Positions 33,594-42,983 of a DNA stretch of 64,000 bases are shown piece by piece. The translations under genes and the position numbers were made by a program. This DNA is from Paenibacillus sp. FSL K6-3182 (lineage in GTDB: Bacteria; Bacillota; Bacilli; Paenibacillales; Paenibacillaceae). The DNA is taken from assembly GCF_037976325.1 (NCBI RefSeq), contig NZ_CP150265.1, positions 3,963,501 to 4,027,500 on the forward strand, given 5' to 3'. Every line of letters begins with the position of its first letter. Within the stretch, counting starts at the first letter, position 1. The notes beneath the pieces were generated by a model. It did no database searches. It was not told where the DNA came from and saw only the letters and a program-made list of their open reading frames with translations.

Positions 33594-34193
33594 TTACACA
33601 AGACGAGCAATATGTTTTTGCTCATAAGCTGTAATTTTGTCTTCATGTTGAAGAGTCAAACCGATATCGTCAAGACCTTGCAGCAAAAATTGACGACGGT
33701 GCTCATCGAGATCAAATGCGATCGTTAGACCATATTCATCCGAAAGCTGTTTGTTTTCCAAATCAACAGTAAGCTTGTAGCCGTCATGCTTCGCTGTACG
33801 CTTAAATAGATCTTCCACTTGCTCTTCGCTAAGCTTGATAGGCAAAATACCGTTTTTGAAACAGTTGTTATAGAAAATATCCGCATAAGACGGAGCGATA
33901 ATAACTTTGTATCCATAATCAAGAATAGCCCAAGGAGCATGCTCACGTGATGAGCCGCAGCCAAAGTTAGCGCGGGATACGAGTACAGATGCGCCCTCGT
34001 AACGCGGCTTGTTTGGTTCGAAATCAACGTTCACTTCACCATTTTCGTGAAAACGCCATTCGAAGAAAAGAAATTGACCAAAACCGCTGCGCTCAATACG
34101 CTTCAAAAATTGTTTCGGTATAATTGCATCAGTGTCGACATTGACCCGGTCGACCGGGGCTACGATGCCTGTAAGTTGTTTAAACGGTTCCAT
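33594..34193 (-). CDS. leuD: 3-isopropylmalate dehydratase small subunit
   Basis: Works with LeuC to isomerise 2- to 3-isopropylmalate in leucine synthesis. The 199-residue swivel domain has VNVDTDAIIPKQFLKRI near the N-terminus and the conserved NFGCGSSREHAPWAILDYG. It lies 32 bases after leuC in a two-gene operon closed by a strong terminator. leuA and leuB are not in the window. Confidence 0.96.
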   Translation of the reverse strand: MEPFKQLTGIVAPVDRVNVDTDAIIPKQFLKRIERSGFGQFLFFEWRFHENGEVNVDFEPNKPRYEGASVLVSRANFGCGSSREHAPWAILDYGYKVIIAPSYADIFYNNCFKNGILPIKLSEEQVEDLFKRTAKHDGYKLTVDLENKQLSDEYGLTIAFDLDEHRRQFLLQGLDDIGLTLQHEDKITAYEQKHIARLV

Positions 34194-34225
34194 ATCTTAT
34201 ATACCCCTCTCGCGTTCAATTCGTT

Positions 34226-35635
34226 CTACACTACGGATTTAATTTCCCAATCGCGTACATCAGTGAAATGACCTTTTACTGCTGCTGCAACTGCCATCGC
34301 AGGCGATACAAGATGCGTGCGTCCGCCGCGGCCTTGACGTCCCTCGAAGTTACGGTTAGATGTTGATGCACAACGCTCGCCCGGTTTCAATACGTCAGGG
34401 TTCATTGCAAGACACATCGAGCAGCCAGCATCACGCCATTCAAAGCCCGCTTCTGTGAAAATTTTGTCCAAGCCTTCTTTTTCGGCTTGAATTTTTACGC
34501 GGCCTGAACCTGGTACGACGATAGCCGTTACACGATCGCTAACTTTGTAGCCTCTAGCGATTTCAGCAGCAGCGCGCAAATCTTCGATACGGCCATTTGT
34601 ACATGAACCGATGAATACATAATCAATTGCGATTTCGTTCATAGGTGTTCCAGGCTTAAGATCCATATATTCAAGTGCTGCTTCAGCAGCTTTACGCTCG
34701 TTCTCCGTTGGAAGATCAGCAGGAAAAGGAACTTTAGCTGTAATGTTGGTACCCATGCCTGGGCTAGTTCCCCAAGTCACTTGCGGGATTAGAGCGTCAA
34801 CGTCGAAGTGAACGACTGTGTCATACTCTGCACCTTCATCCGTAGTAAGTTGTTTCCAAGCTTCAACTGCTTCCTCGTAGTTAGCTGGCGCATATTGACG
34901 GCCGCGAAGATAGTTGAATGTTGTTTCATCTGGAGCGATGAGACCAGCGCGTGCGCCTGCTTCGATTGACATATTACAAACTGTCATCCGCTCTTCCATA
35001 GTCAAGCTTGTGATGGCTTCGCCAGTAAACTCAATAACATAACCAGTTGCGAAATCTGTTCCGTACTGAGCAATAACGCCAAGAATCAAATCCTTTGCTG
35101 TTACGCCTGGCTTGCGAGTGCCGTTAAAGCGAACCTCAAGCGTTTTTGCTTTCGATTGCTGCAAGCATTGAGTAGCCATAACGTGCTCAACCTCACTTGT
35201 ACCAATGCCGAACGCCAATGCGCCGAAAGCACCGTGAGTAGATGTGTGGCTGTCTCCACAAACGATTGTTTTACCTGGATGCGTTAGACCCAGCTCAGGA
35301 CCCATTACGTGAACAACACCTTGGTCAATGCTGTCAAGATCAAACAACGTTACGCCGAAGTCTTTACAGTTTTGTGTAAGCGTGTCAATTTGTTGTTTGG
35401 AAATTGGATCTGTAATGTTGAAGCGATCTTTCGTTGGTACGTTGTGATCCATCGTTGCGAAAGTAAGATCAGGACGACGCACTTTGCGGCCTGATAGACG
35501 CAAGCCTTCAAACGCTTGCGGAGATGTTACTTCGTGTACAAGCTGCAAATCGATATAAATGACGCTTGGCTTGCCTTCTTCTTGATTAATGACGTGATTA
35601 TCCCAGATCTTTTCAAACATTGTCTTTTTCGTCAT
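34226..35635 (-). CDS. leuC: 3-isopropylmalate dehydratase large subunit
   Basis: Iron-sulfur aconitase-family enzyme of leucine synthesis, 469 residues. The 4Fe-4S Cys ligands lie in [11 protein letters not shown] and [34 protein letters not shown] is also typical. The frame can begin at GTG 35644, but ATG at 35635 follows GGTGGGG with proper spacing. Divergent from a LysR-type gene, with a T-N11-A box between them. Confidence 0.96.
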   Translation of the reverse strand: MTKKTMFEKIWDNHVINQEEGKPSVIYIDLQLVHEVTSPQAFEGLRLSGRKVRRPDLTFATMDHNVPTKDRFNITDPISKQQIDTLTQNCKDFGVTLFDLDSIDQGVVHVMGPELGLTHPGKTIVCGDSHTSTHGAFGALAFGIGTSEVEHVMATQCLQQSKAKTLEVRFNGTRKPGVTAKDLILGVIAQYGTDFATGYVIEFTGEAITSLTMEERMTVCNMSIEAGARAGLIAPDETTFNYLRGRQYAPANYEEAVEAWKQLTTDEGAEYDTVVHFDVDALIPQVTWGTSPGMGTNITAKVPFPADLPTENERKAAEAALEYMDLKPGTPMNEIAIDYVFIGSCTNGRIEDLRAAAEIARGYKVSDRVTAIVVPGSGRVKIQAEKEGLDKIFTEAGFEWRDAGCSMCLAMNPDVLKPGERCASTSNRNFEGRQGRGGRTHLVSPAMAVAAAVKGHFTDVRDWEIKSVV

Positions 35636-35686
35636 TATGTTCACCCCACCGTTTCATTGAATCTTCTGCTTTTCTTAACTGAAACT

Positions 35687-35716
35687 ACTATAACATTTCT
35701 TTCTTCATTGATCCAA
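35687..35716 (-). promoter_or_regulatory. leuC promoter
   Basis: TTGGAT (35711-35716), an 18-base spacer and TATAGT (35687-35692) on the minus strand. Confidence 0.6.
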
Positions 35717-35726
35717 GATATAATAT

Positions 35727-35741
35727 CTATAACGTCTATAG
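35727..35741. promoter_or_regulatory. LysR-type box (T-N11-A) between leuC and the LysR gene
   Basis: CTATA-ACGTC-TATAG is a perfect dyad that contains T-N11-A. It is centred about 55 bases upstream of the predicted leuC start, where LysR activators usually bind. Confidence 0.6.
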
Positions 35742-35797
35742 GTAATAACTATAATAGTAGATTCCTTACATAATAAACAATTGAAAGGAAAATTTAT

Positions 35798-36691
35798 ATG
35801 GAATTGAGACAATTAAATTATGTTATTCAAATCGCCTCAGAGAAAAACTTCTCAAGAGCAGCGGAAAAGCTTCATATCGCTCAGCCCTCGCTAAGTCAGC
35901 AGCTCTCCAAGCTTGAGCAAGAAATCGGCGTACTTCTATTCCGGCGAACAACAAATTCTGTAGAACTAACGCAAGCTGGACAAGTATTCGTTCATAAATC
36001 ACAAGCAATTCTTGACGCTGTTGAGCAGTTAAAGCAGGAAATGGACGATATGGCGCAAATGCGGCGCGGACGACTTGTTGTCGGTACATTGCCGCTAACT
36101 GGCTCACATATACTGCCGCTTGTTTTGCCGGTATTCGGTGAACAATATCCGCAGATTGAAGTCGTTCTAGTTGAAGAAACAACTGCAAAGCTTGAGCAGC
36201 TTACTGCGAGCGGCGGTACCGATTTAAGTCTGCTCTCGCTGCCGCTCATTGACAACTCTCTCGCATGGGAACCATTCTTGGAGGAAGAAATCTGCTTAGC
36301 CGTCCCTCCACAGCACCCTCTTGCACTAAGAGAAGGCTCAATCTCGATTTCCGAACTAGATAAAGAGCCGTTTATTGGACTTAAGCGCGGACAAGGCTTT
36401 CGGCAAATTACAGTTGAACTGTGTGAGCAATCAGGTTTCACTCCGCAAATCGTATTCGAGAGCAGCAATATGGAAACCATTCAATCCTTAGTGGCAGGCG
36501 GAATGGGAATAGCCTTTGTCCCGCAAATGCTGACGCGAGTCAAAGGCTCTGATTTTATGCCTGTTTACCTTCCCTTGTCGTCCAAGCCTACAAGAACTTT
36601 AGTCGTGGCGAGCCGCAAAGGCAGATATTTATCCAAAGCTGCTGAAGCATTTATCCGTACACTCAATATGACTATTAGCAGTTATCGGTAA
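35798..36691 (+). CDS. LysR-family transcriptional regulator
   Basis: A 297-residue regulator with an N-terminal winged helix (MELRQLNYVIQIASEKNFSRAAEKLHIAQPSLSQQLSKLEQEIG, residues 1-45) and a C-terminal effector-binding domain (RGRLVVGTLPLTGSHILPLVL onwards). It is divergent from leuCD across 162 bases with a T-N11-A palindrome, so control of leuCD is likely; the effector is not known. The ATG follows AAAGGAAAATTTAT. Its stop directly abuts the stop of the converging mtnU gene, leaving no room for a terminator. Confidence 0.9.
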   Translation: MELRQLNYVIQIASEKNFSRAAEKLHIAQPSLSQQLSKLEQEIGVLLFRRTTNSVELTQAGQVFVHKSQAILDAVEQLKQEMDDMAQMRRGRLVVGTLPLTGSHILPLVLPVFGEQYPQIEVVLVEETTAKLEQLTASGGTDLSLLSLPLIDNSLAWEPFLEEEICLAVPPQHPLALREGSISISELDKEPFIGLKRGQGFRQITVELCEQSGFTPQIVFESSNMETIQSLVAGGMGIAFVPQMLTRVKGSDFMPVYLPLSSKPTRTLVVASRKGRYLSKAAEAFIRTLNMTISSYR

Positions 36692-37492
36692 TTAAGCTTC
36701 ATAAATAGAAGGTCTGCGATCTTCAAAAACAGGAATTTTTGTACGTACAGCATCAACTAAATCCAAATCGATGTCTGCGTATATAATCGTTTCCTCTTCG
36801 CCAGCTTCCGCTATCGTCTCTCCCCAAGGATCAAGCACGAGCGAGTGACCAAAGAAATTAGTGTCACCGCTCGAGCCCATACGGTTGCACGCGATCACGA
36901 ACATTTGGTTTTCAATTGCACGTGCAGTAAGCAAAGTACGCCAATGATGAAGTCTTGGATGCGGCCATTCTGCTGGAACGAATAGCAATTTGGCTCCATC
37001 CAGCGCAAGCTTGCGAGCTAGCTCAGGGAAGCGGATGTCATAACAAATCATCATACCTGCTTTTGTCCCTTCTATCTCAAGCTTGCCAAGCTTATCTCCT
37101 GCAGCCAAATATTTTTCTTCATCCATAAGACGGAATAAATGAATTTTTGAATAATCGGATACAACATTGCCCGAGCGATCGAAGGCATACATCGTATTCA
37201 GCACTTTATCTTCCTTTAGTTCCGCGATTGATCCTCCAATAATATGAACGTTGTGCTTCTTGCTGAAATCAGATAAAAAAGCACGAGTGCGTTCGCCTTC
37301 ACGATCTGCAATCGTTTTTATTTCAGTTAAAGCGTAACCTGTGTTCCACATTTCCGGAAACATAATGACATCCGGTTTATTCGTTTGGCTCACCGCTTCT
37401 TCAAGCATGCTCGCCAGCTTAGTGAAGTTAGCTTCTGGATTTCCTGCTTCTATATGCATTTGCAGCAATGCGAGCCGCAATGGTTTACTCAT
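36692..37492 (-). CDS. mtnU: Omega-amidase of the nitrilase superfamily (MtnU-like)
   Basis: Carbon-nitrogen hydrolase of 266 residues with the Glu-Lys-Cys triad: Glu47 (MFPEMWNTGY), Lys116 (SKIHLFRLMDE) and Cys150 (MICYDIRFPE). The pattern HLFRLMDEEKYLAAG, HSLVLDPWG and the C-terminal IPVFEDRRPSIY agree closely with what I recall of B. subtilis MtnU/YkrU. That enzyme hydrolyses the 2-oxo-acid amide made when glutamine donates its amino group in methionine salvage. The nearby mtnE supports the assignment. ATG at 37492 follows GGAGG. Confidence 0.8.
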   Translation of the reverse strand: MSKPLRLALLQMHIEAGNPEANFTKLASMLEEAVSQTNKPDVIMFPEMWNTGYALTEIKTIADREGERTRAFLSDFSKKHNVHIIGGSIAELKEDKVLNTMYAFDRSGNVVSDYSKIHLFRLMDEEKYLAAGDKLGKLEIEGTKAGMMICYDIRFPELARKLALDGAKLLFVPAEWPHPRLHHWRTLLTARAIENQMFVIACNRMGSSGDTNFFGHSLVLDPWGETIAEAGEEETIIYADIDLDLVDAVRTKIPVFEDRRPSIYEA

Positions 37493-37614
37493 ATGCCGTT
37501 CCTCCTGTTGATCCTTTTTTCACCTAATGATACCCTGTCATGGTTCTGTGTCAAGATGGGAAACGTAACAACGAGGGATTTACTACTTTACGAACATAAA
37601 GGAGAATGTCTGTT

Positions 37615-38079
37615 ATGCTTCCAAAACGAATAGCTGCAATGCTTCTTGCTTGCTGCTCGATTTTCCTGTTTGCCAACTTCGCTTCTGCTCATCAAGCACT
37701 TAGCGGCGCTCCCAACCCAGAAACAGGGCTTAAGCCAGTTCAAGTATTCGATGTAGCCGCCGGTAAAGTAACAAAGACAATCCCAAATGACGCCAAATAT
37801 CAAGAGATGGCTTCTTCATGGGTTGGTTCCATCACTGGTCTTGCACCGCAAATGACAAATGATTCAAGCTGCAGCTATGTGTATCGTGTTCCTCTTGAGA
37901 AGGCCGTTACCATCAAAGCAAATGACGTTTCTGTTTCATCCGATGATCTTTTTCTCTTTTATTGTAAGGAAAAGCCTCCTCTCTTGCTCGTGTTTGATGA
38001 GAAGCGCAGACCTTTTTTATTCCTGTTCAAAGCCGATATTAAACCCTTTATTGACAGGGTAGGCATTCCGACTGCATAA
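37615..38079 (+). CDS. Secreted hypothetical protein
   Basis: A 154-residue protein with a signal peptide (RIAAMLLACCSIFLFANFASAHQ) and a mature part of unknown fold. The mature part has two Cys (NDSSCSY and FYCKEKP) that could form a disulfide. There is no recognised domain. ATG at 37615 is preferred because AAGGAG lies 10 bases upstream; the ATG at 37606 is only 2 bases from it. It sits between mtnU and mtnE, but nothing in the sequence ties it to methionine salvage. Confidence 0.65.
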   Translation: MLPKRIAAMLLACCSIFLFANFASAHQALSGAPNPETGLKPVQVFDVAAGKVTKTIPNDAKYQEMASSWVGSITGLAPQMTNDSSCSYVYRVPLEKAVTIKANDVSVSSDDLFLFYCKEKPPLLLVFDEKRRPFLFLFKADIKPFIDRVGIPTA

Positions 38080-38165
38080 CCAGCCGCTTCTCATCTCCCG
38101 CTATTCATGCTACATTAAAGCTATTGCCTAAATAGATAGCGATTTTGTCATGTGGAGTGTGAGGT

Positions 38166-39356
38166 ATGGAAACACAAATCGGTCAACACCTTATTCAACC
38201 TGCGGAACGGATGAATGTACTTCCGACGCAATTTTTTGCCAAGCTGGTCGCCAAAGCAAATGCTCAAACGGCCAAAGGACGCGATGTCATCAATTTGGGA
38301 CAAGGCAATCCGGATCAACCGACTCCTCCCCATATTGTTGCGAAGCTACAGGAAGCTGCAGCTAATCCTTTGTACCATAAATATCCACCCTTTAGCGGCT
38401 ACCCTTTTCTAAAGGAAGCTGTGGCGAAGCGGTACAAAGAGGATTATAACGTAGATATAGATCCCACTACTGAAGTCGCAATCCTCTTTGGAGGAAAAAC
38501 TGGCCTTGTCGAAATTAGCCAATGCCTGCTTAATCCCGGCGATGTCTGTCTCGTGCCGGACCCTGGTTATCCTGACTATTGGTCTGGGGTGGCGCTTGCA
38601 GGTGCCGAGATGTCATTTATGCCGTTAACAGAACAAAACAGCTATTTGCCGGATTATAATGCCATTAGTCCAGAAATAGCCGAGCGTGCAAAGCTAATGT
38701 TCATGAATTATCCGAACAATCCAACAGGTGCTGTTGCTAATGCGGCATTTTATGCACAAACGGTGGAATACGCAAAAAAGCACGGTATCGTTGTTGCAAG
38801 TGATTTCGCTTATGGCGCAATTGGCTTCGATGATAATCAACCGATCAGCTTCTTGCAGACGCCAGGCGCCAAAGAAGTAGGCGTTGAGTTTTATACGCTG
38901 TCCAAAACCTATAACATGGCTGGCTGGCGTGTTGGCTTTGCGATCGGAAATGCTCAAATCGTCAAGCTAATCAATTTAATCCAAGATCATTATTATTGCA
39001 GCCTATTCGGTGGCATTCAGGAAGCAGCCGCACTTGCACTGACGGGGCCACAGCAATGTGTCGCCGAACTTACAGCAATGTACGAAAGCCGTCGCAATGC
39101 CCTGTTTACAGCCCTTGACCAAATTGGTTGGAAAGCCGCTCGACCAGGAGGATCTTTTTTCTGCTGGCTGCCTGTACCTGAAGGCTATACATCAGAATCG
39201 TTTGCGGACCTTCTGCTTTATGAGGCTGATGTTGTTGTTGCTCCCGGCGTAGGGTTTGGTACCCATGGTGAAGGCTTTGTTCGGCTTGGTCTTCTTACAA
39301 GTGAAGAACGCCTGCAAGAAGCGATTGAACGGATTGGAAAACTAAATTTATTTTAG
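38166..39356 (+). CDS. mtnE: PLP-dependent aminotransferase, MtnE-like
   Basis: A class I aminotransferase of 396 residues. It probably converts 4-methylthio-2-oxobutyrate to methionine, the last step of methionine salvage. The N-terminal region FFAKLVAKANAQTAKGRDVINLGQGNPDQPTPPHIV follows the MtnE pattern. The PLP lysine lies in LSKTYNMAGWRVGFAIG (about residue 244), with NYPNNPTG and SDFAYGAIGF as cofactor-binding motifs. GGAG lies 8 bases before ATG. mtnU is 670 bases upstream on the other strand. No S-box riboswitch precedes it. Confidence 0.82.
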   Translation: METQIGQHLIQPAERMNVLPTQFFAKLVAKANAQTAKGRDVINLGQGNPDQPTPPHIVAKLQEAAANPLYHKYPPFSGYPFLKEAVAKRYKEDYNVDIDPTTEVAILFGGKTGLVEISQCLLNPGDVCLVPDPGYPDYWSGVALAGAEMSFMPLTEQNSYLPDYNAISPEIAERAKLMFMNYPNNPTGAVANAAFYAQTVEYAKKHGIVVASDFAYGAIGFDDNQPISFLQTPGAKEVGVEFYTLSKTYNMAGWRVGFAIGNAQIVKLINLIQDHYYCSLFGGIQEAAALALTGPQQCVAELTAMYESRRNALFTALDQIGWKAARPGGSFFCWLPVPEGYTSESFADLLLYEADVVVAPGVGFGTHGEGFVRLGLLTSEERLQEAIERIGKLNLF

Positions 39357-39379
39357 AATATATCCGTCATTCACCTTGC

Positions 39380-39408
39380 TTTACAGCAGCATGGGATCGT
39401 GATATGCT
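39380..39408 (+). promoter_or_regulatory. Promoter of the proBAC-mtnWXB unit
   Basis: TTTACA (39380-39385), a 17-base spacer and TATGCT (39403-39408). Transcription would begin near 39415, exactly where the T-box structure starts. Confidence 0.6.
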
Positions 39409-39414
39409 TGTAGG

Positions 39415-39658
39415 AATTGAACATGAAACGTGATGACGGGACAATTAAGCAAGATGGGTCGCGATCAGAGAGTAAATTCCATGGGCTGCAAGAATTTACC
39501 GAAGGCCGCTTGCTGAACCTACCTCCGAGCGGCCGGCTATGAACCGGACAGCGCCTTCTGTTATAGGCTTAAGCTGGATAATTCTATTTAAGGATTATCA
39601 ACAAAGGTGGTACCGCGGAAGCAAAGACTTTCGTCCTTTATGGACGAAAGTCTTTTTT
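39415..39658 (+). ncRNA. T-box riboswitch, tRNA-Pro specific
   Basis: The leader contains the T-box core AAGGTGGTACCGCG (39604-39617), whose UGGU can pair with an ACCA tRNA end. The conserved AGAGAG (39467-39472) and the apical GGGCTGCAAG of Stem I are also present. On the 3' side of Stem I the pattern GAA-CCU-ACCUCCGAGC gives CCU (39518-39520) as specifier codon, meaning proline. Further arms GAAGGC/GCCTTC suggest the Stem II region. A terminator follows the T-box. Uncharged tRNA-Pro should permit read-through. Confidence 0.9.
39623..39658 (+). terminator. T-box-controlled terminator
   Basis: AAAGACTTTCGTCC pairs with GGACGAAAGTCTTT around 5 bases and is followed by a T run. It overlaps nothing coding and competes with the antiterminator. 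Confidence 0.9.
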
Positions 39659-39689
39659 GTTGTCACCAAACAAGCATAGGATGGGATTA

Positions 39690-40799
39690 ATGATGACGGA
39701 ACGTATAGTCGTAAAGATTGGCAGCAGCTCGCTTACCTCGGAAGAAGGCGGTCTAAACCGCGAGCGTATTCAATATTTCGCATCAGAGCTCGCTTCCTTG
39801 CATAAAAAAGGAAATGGCGTGATGCTCGTAACTTCAGGTGCTGTTGCAGCTGGCTTTCGTCAAATCGGTTATGCTGCAAAGCCAAAAATCGTTCATGAAA
39901 AACAAGCAGCCGCTGCTGTAGGGCAAGCGCTGCTTATGCAAGCCTATCAAGAAGCCTTCAACGGTTATGGCATAGTAGCTGCACAAATTTTGCTTACGCG
40001 TGCGGATTTCTCCAATCGCCGCCGTATTCAAAATGCACTTATGACAATCGAAGAGCTTCTGCGGCTTGGCATCATACCGATTATTAACGAAAACGATACG
40101 GTGGCAACCGACGAGCTTGTTCCTAAATTCGGAGATAACGACAGCTTATCAGCGCTTGTCGCTGCGATGACGAAAGCTTCACAGCTGATCATCATTACCG
40201 ATATGGACGGCTTATACACAGAGGACCCTCGTAAAAATCCGCAAGCGGTCAAGATCGAGCGCGTCGATCAAATATCTGAAGATATTATGAAGCTCGCAGG
40301 CGGAGCTGGCTCTTCCGTCGGAACAGGCGGCATGCGTTCCAAAATCGAAGCAGCACGCATCGCCATGCGCGGCGGCGTACATGCTTTTATCGGTAAGGTG
40401 CAGCAAGAAGGCGATCTGAAGCTAGCTGTGGAAGGCAATGGCCGCGGTACATATTTTGATACGAAGCTGAACAGCCTTCCGATGAAGAAGCAATGGCTTG
40501 GCTTTCACTCTATGCCGCTAGGCAAGGTTTTTGTAGATGAAGGCGCTGTTCAAGCCTTGCTGGAAGGCGGCAAAAGCCTCCTCCCTGCCGGCGTAAAAGA
40601 AATTCAAGGCGATTTCCATTCCGGAGATGTCGTCGAAGTCATTGATCCACAAGGCCAAACCATTGGCAGAGGCGTTGTCAATTATGCAGCATGGCAAATT
40701 CAAGCTGTGGCTGGCCTTACTACTGAAGAAGTTAAACGTAGAGTCGATGTATCCCGTATCGAATTTATTCATCGAGACGAATGGATTACATTAAAATAA
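39690..40799 (+). CDS. proB: Glutamate 5-kinase
   Basis: First enzyme of proline synthesis. The 369-residue protein has an amino-acid-kinase domain (VVKIGSSSLTSEEGGL, VTSGAVAAGF, NENDTVATDEL, TDMDGLYTEDPR) and a C-terminal PUA domain (about 275-369). The frame opens at 39657 inside the terminator; ATG at 39690, behind GGATGGGAT, gives the usual length. A second ATG follows directly. First gene of a six-gene unit. Confidence 0.96.
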   Translation: MMTERIVVKIGSSSLTSEEGGLNRERIQYFASELASLHKKGNGVMLVTSGAVAAGFRQIGYAAKPKIVHEKQAAAAVGQALLMQAYQEAFNGYGIVAAQILLTRADFSNRRRIQNALMTIEELLRLGIIPIINENDTVATDELVPKFGDNDSLSALVAAMTKASQLIIITDMDGLYTEDPRKNPQAVKIERVDQISEDIMKLAGGAGSSVGTGGMRSKIEAARIAMRGGVHAFIGKVQQEGDLKLAVEGNGRGTYFDTKLNSLPMKKQWLGFHSMPLGKVFVDEGAVQALLEGGKSLLPAGVKEIQGDFHSGDVVEVIDPQGQTIGRGVVNYAAWQIQAVAGLTTEEVKRRVDVSRIEFIHRDEWITLK

Positions 40800-40815
40800 T
40801 AAGGGGGATTCCGCT

Positions 40816-42066
40816 ATGATCAGTGAAGTGAGAACAAAAGCAACTTTAGCTCAAGATGCAACTGCCATTATGAATCGTTTGTCCACAGAACAAAAAAATA
40901 CTGCTCTATCTCGTATGGCTGATGCATTAATCGCCGAGACTAACGCAATTATTACTGCGAATGAGCTTGACCTGCAACGAGGTCGCGAGCAAGGCACAAG
41001 CCCTTCCATGCTCGATCGCCTTGCCTTAAATAAAGATCGTGTAGCATCCATTGCTGAGGGACTTAGACAAATTGTTGAGCTTCCGGACCCTGTTGGTGAG
41101 CTGCTTGAGCATTTCGATCGTCCTAACGGACTAAAAGTAAATAAGATCAGAGTTCCAATCGGCGTCATTGGCATGATCTATGAAGCTCGTCCCAATGTTA
41201 CTGTCGATGCGGCTGGATTATGTTTAAAAACTGGCAACTGCGTCGTGCTTCGTGGCGGATCAGCTGCTATCGAGTCAAATCGTAAAATCGTAGAGGTATT
41301 AAAAAATGCTCTTTCAGATACGGCAATGCCAGCTGATGCCATTCAGTTAATAGAGGATTCAGATCGTGCCTCGGTTAACGAAATGCTGAAGCTTAATGGC
41401 TTGCTTGATGTTGTCATTCCTCGTGGAGGCGCATCGCTAATTAGAAATGTCGTAGAAAATGCAACTGTACCGGTCATCGAAACAGGAGCTGGTATTTGCC
41501 ATACCTTCATAGATGCCAGCGCTGACTATACGATGGCTGTCGAGATTGCCTTTAACGCCAAAGTACAACGGCCATCGGTTTGCAATTCCATGGAAACCTT
41601 GCTCGTTCACGAAGCTTTTGCAGAACAGCATTTGGCTGCACTTGCTGATCGTTTTGTTCAAGCAGGCGTTGAGCTCCGCGGCTGCGAAAGAACAGCTTCC
41701 CTTCTCACAGGCATCAAACCAGCAACAGATGAGGACTATAGTACAGAATACAATGATTATATTATGAATATCCGCGTCGTTTCTGATCTTGACGCCGCGC
41801 TTGCACATATCCGCCGTTTCAGTACAAAACATTCCGAATGTATTGTGACTGAAAACTCTGAGAACGCTGAGCGATTTATTCAAGATGTAGATGCGGCTGC
41901 CGTTTATCATAACGCCTCTACTCGCTTTACCGACGGATTTGAATTCGGGTTCGGAGCTGAAATCGGCATTAGTACACAAAAGCTTCATGCACGCGGTCCA
42001 ATGGGTTTGCCTGCATTGACGTCTACTAAATATCTTGTTTATGGAACTGGACAAATACGGGGCTAA
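40816..42066 (+). CDS. proA: Glutamate-5-semialdehyde dehydrogenase (gamma-glutamyl phosphate reductase)
   Basis: Reduces glutamyl phosphate to the semialdehyde with NADPH. The 416-residue aldehyde-dehydrogenase-family protein contains the active-site Cys region KVQRPSVCNSMETLLVH and the motif NVTVDAAGLCLKTGNCVVLRGG. It follows proB by 16 bases, with an AAGGGGGATT ribosome site. Confidence 0.97.
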   Translation: MISEVRTKATLAQDATAIMNRLSTEQKNTALSRMADALIAETNAIITANELDLQRGREQGTSPSMLDRLALNKDRVASIAEGLRQIVELPDPVGELLEHFDRPNGLKVNKIRVPIGVIGMIYEARPNVTVDAAGLCLKTGNCVVLRGGSAAIESNRKIVEVLKNALSDTAMPADAIQLIEDSDRASVNEMLKLNGLLDVVIPRGGASLIRNVVENATVPVIETGAGICHTFIDASADYTMAVEIAFNAKVQRPSVCNSMETLLVHEAFAEQHLAALADRFVQAGVELRGCERTASLLTGIKPATDEDYSTEYNDYIMNIRVVSDLDAALAHIRRFSTKHSECIVTENSENAERFIQDVDAAAVYHNASTRFTDGFEFGFGAEIGISTQKLHARGPMGLPALTSTKYLVYGTGQIRG

Positions 42067-42113
42067 CAGGACAAATTTAGTCCAATATCAATGGAACAAC
42101 GGAGGAATACTTC

Positions 42114-42983
42114 ATGACACAGCTTACACAAACTGCAATTGCCAGTCAGCAAATTTGCTTCTATGGTGCTGGATCGATGGCGGAAGCCATTGCGCGAGGT
42201 CTAATTAACAAAAACCTCATTGCACCTAATCAGATTTCAATGCTCAATCGACAAAATAAAGATCGGCTCTCTGAACTAAATGAGCTATACGGTATACAAA
42301 CCATCGTGCAAGGCTCCTCTAATGAAGCTTATTTAAAAGAGGCAGACATTATTTTTCTAGCCATGAAACCTAAGGATGCTGCTGAAGCGATCGCATCCAT
42401 TAAGCCGTTCATTTCTTCTAAACAGCTTATTATATCGGTCATTGCCGGGTTATCGATCAAAGCAATCGAGCAGCTGCTTGGTGGTCAGGCGTCTGTCGTA
42501 CGTGCTATGCCGAACACATCCAGCACAATTGGGCTTGGAGCAACTGGAATTAGTTATTCAGATATTGTGACCACTTCGCAAAAAGCACTTACAGAAGCGA
42601 TTTTCAGCTCTGTTGGCATAAATGCAATCGTAGACGAATCACTTCAGCAAGCAGTCACAGGCGTATCAGGCAGCGGACCAGCTTATGTCTATTACTTTAT
42701 GGAGTCGATGATCGATACCGCAATCCAACTAGGCTTTTCGGAGACAGCAGCAAAGGAGCTTGTCGTTCAAACGGTTCTTGGTGCAGCGGAAATGGTTCGT
42801 CATACTGGCGAAGAGCCAGCAGAGCTTCGGCGCAAGGTCACATCGCCAAATGGGACGACGCAGGCAGCTCTTGAGCTGATGGCCGAAAATCATTTTTCAG
42901 AAACAATCAAGAAAGCTATCCATCGCTCAGCAGAACGTGCAGGCGAGCTTGGAGAAGCTATCGAGAGGAGCATTAACGAATGA
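42114..42983 (+). CDS. proC: Pyrroline-5-carboxylate reductase
   Basis: Last step of proline synthesis. The 289-residue protein has the N-terminal Rossmann motif CFYGAGSMAEAIARGLI, then RAMPNTSSTIGLGATGIS and the helical dimer signature VSGSGPAYVYYFMESM ... RRKVTSPNGTTQAAL. The ATG at 42114 lies behind CGGAGG. Its stop overlaps the mtnW start by four bases (ATGA), so the methionine-salvage genes are translationally linked to it. Confidence 0.96.
   Translation: MTQLTQTAIASQQICFYGAGSMAEAIARGLINKNLIAPNQISMLNRQNKDRLSELNELYGIQTIVQGSSNEAYLKEADIIFLAMKPKDAAEAIASIKPFISSKQLIISVIAGLSIKAIEQLLGGQASVVRAMPNTSSTIGLGATGISYSDIVTTSQKALTEAIFSSVGINAIVDESLQQAVTGVSGSGPAYVYYFMESMIDTAIQLGFSETAAKELVVQTVLGAAEMVRHTGEEPAELRRKVTSPNGTTQAALELMAENHFSETIKKAIHRSAERAGELGEAIERSINE

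Noticed and set aside
36692..37492. Generic nitrilase
   Set aside because: The triad surroundings and C-terminal motif match MtnU, and mtnE is close by, so the specific call is better supported.
39415..39466. Methionine (ATG) specifier in the T-box leader
   Set aside because: The ATG in AAGATGGG lies outside the conserved specifier context. The GAA-CCU-A...GAG arrangement at 39515-39528 gives CCU, matching the proline operon.
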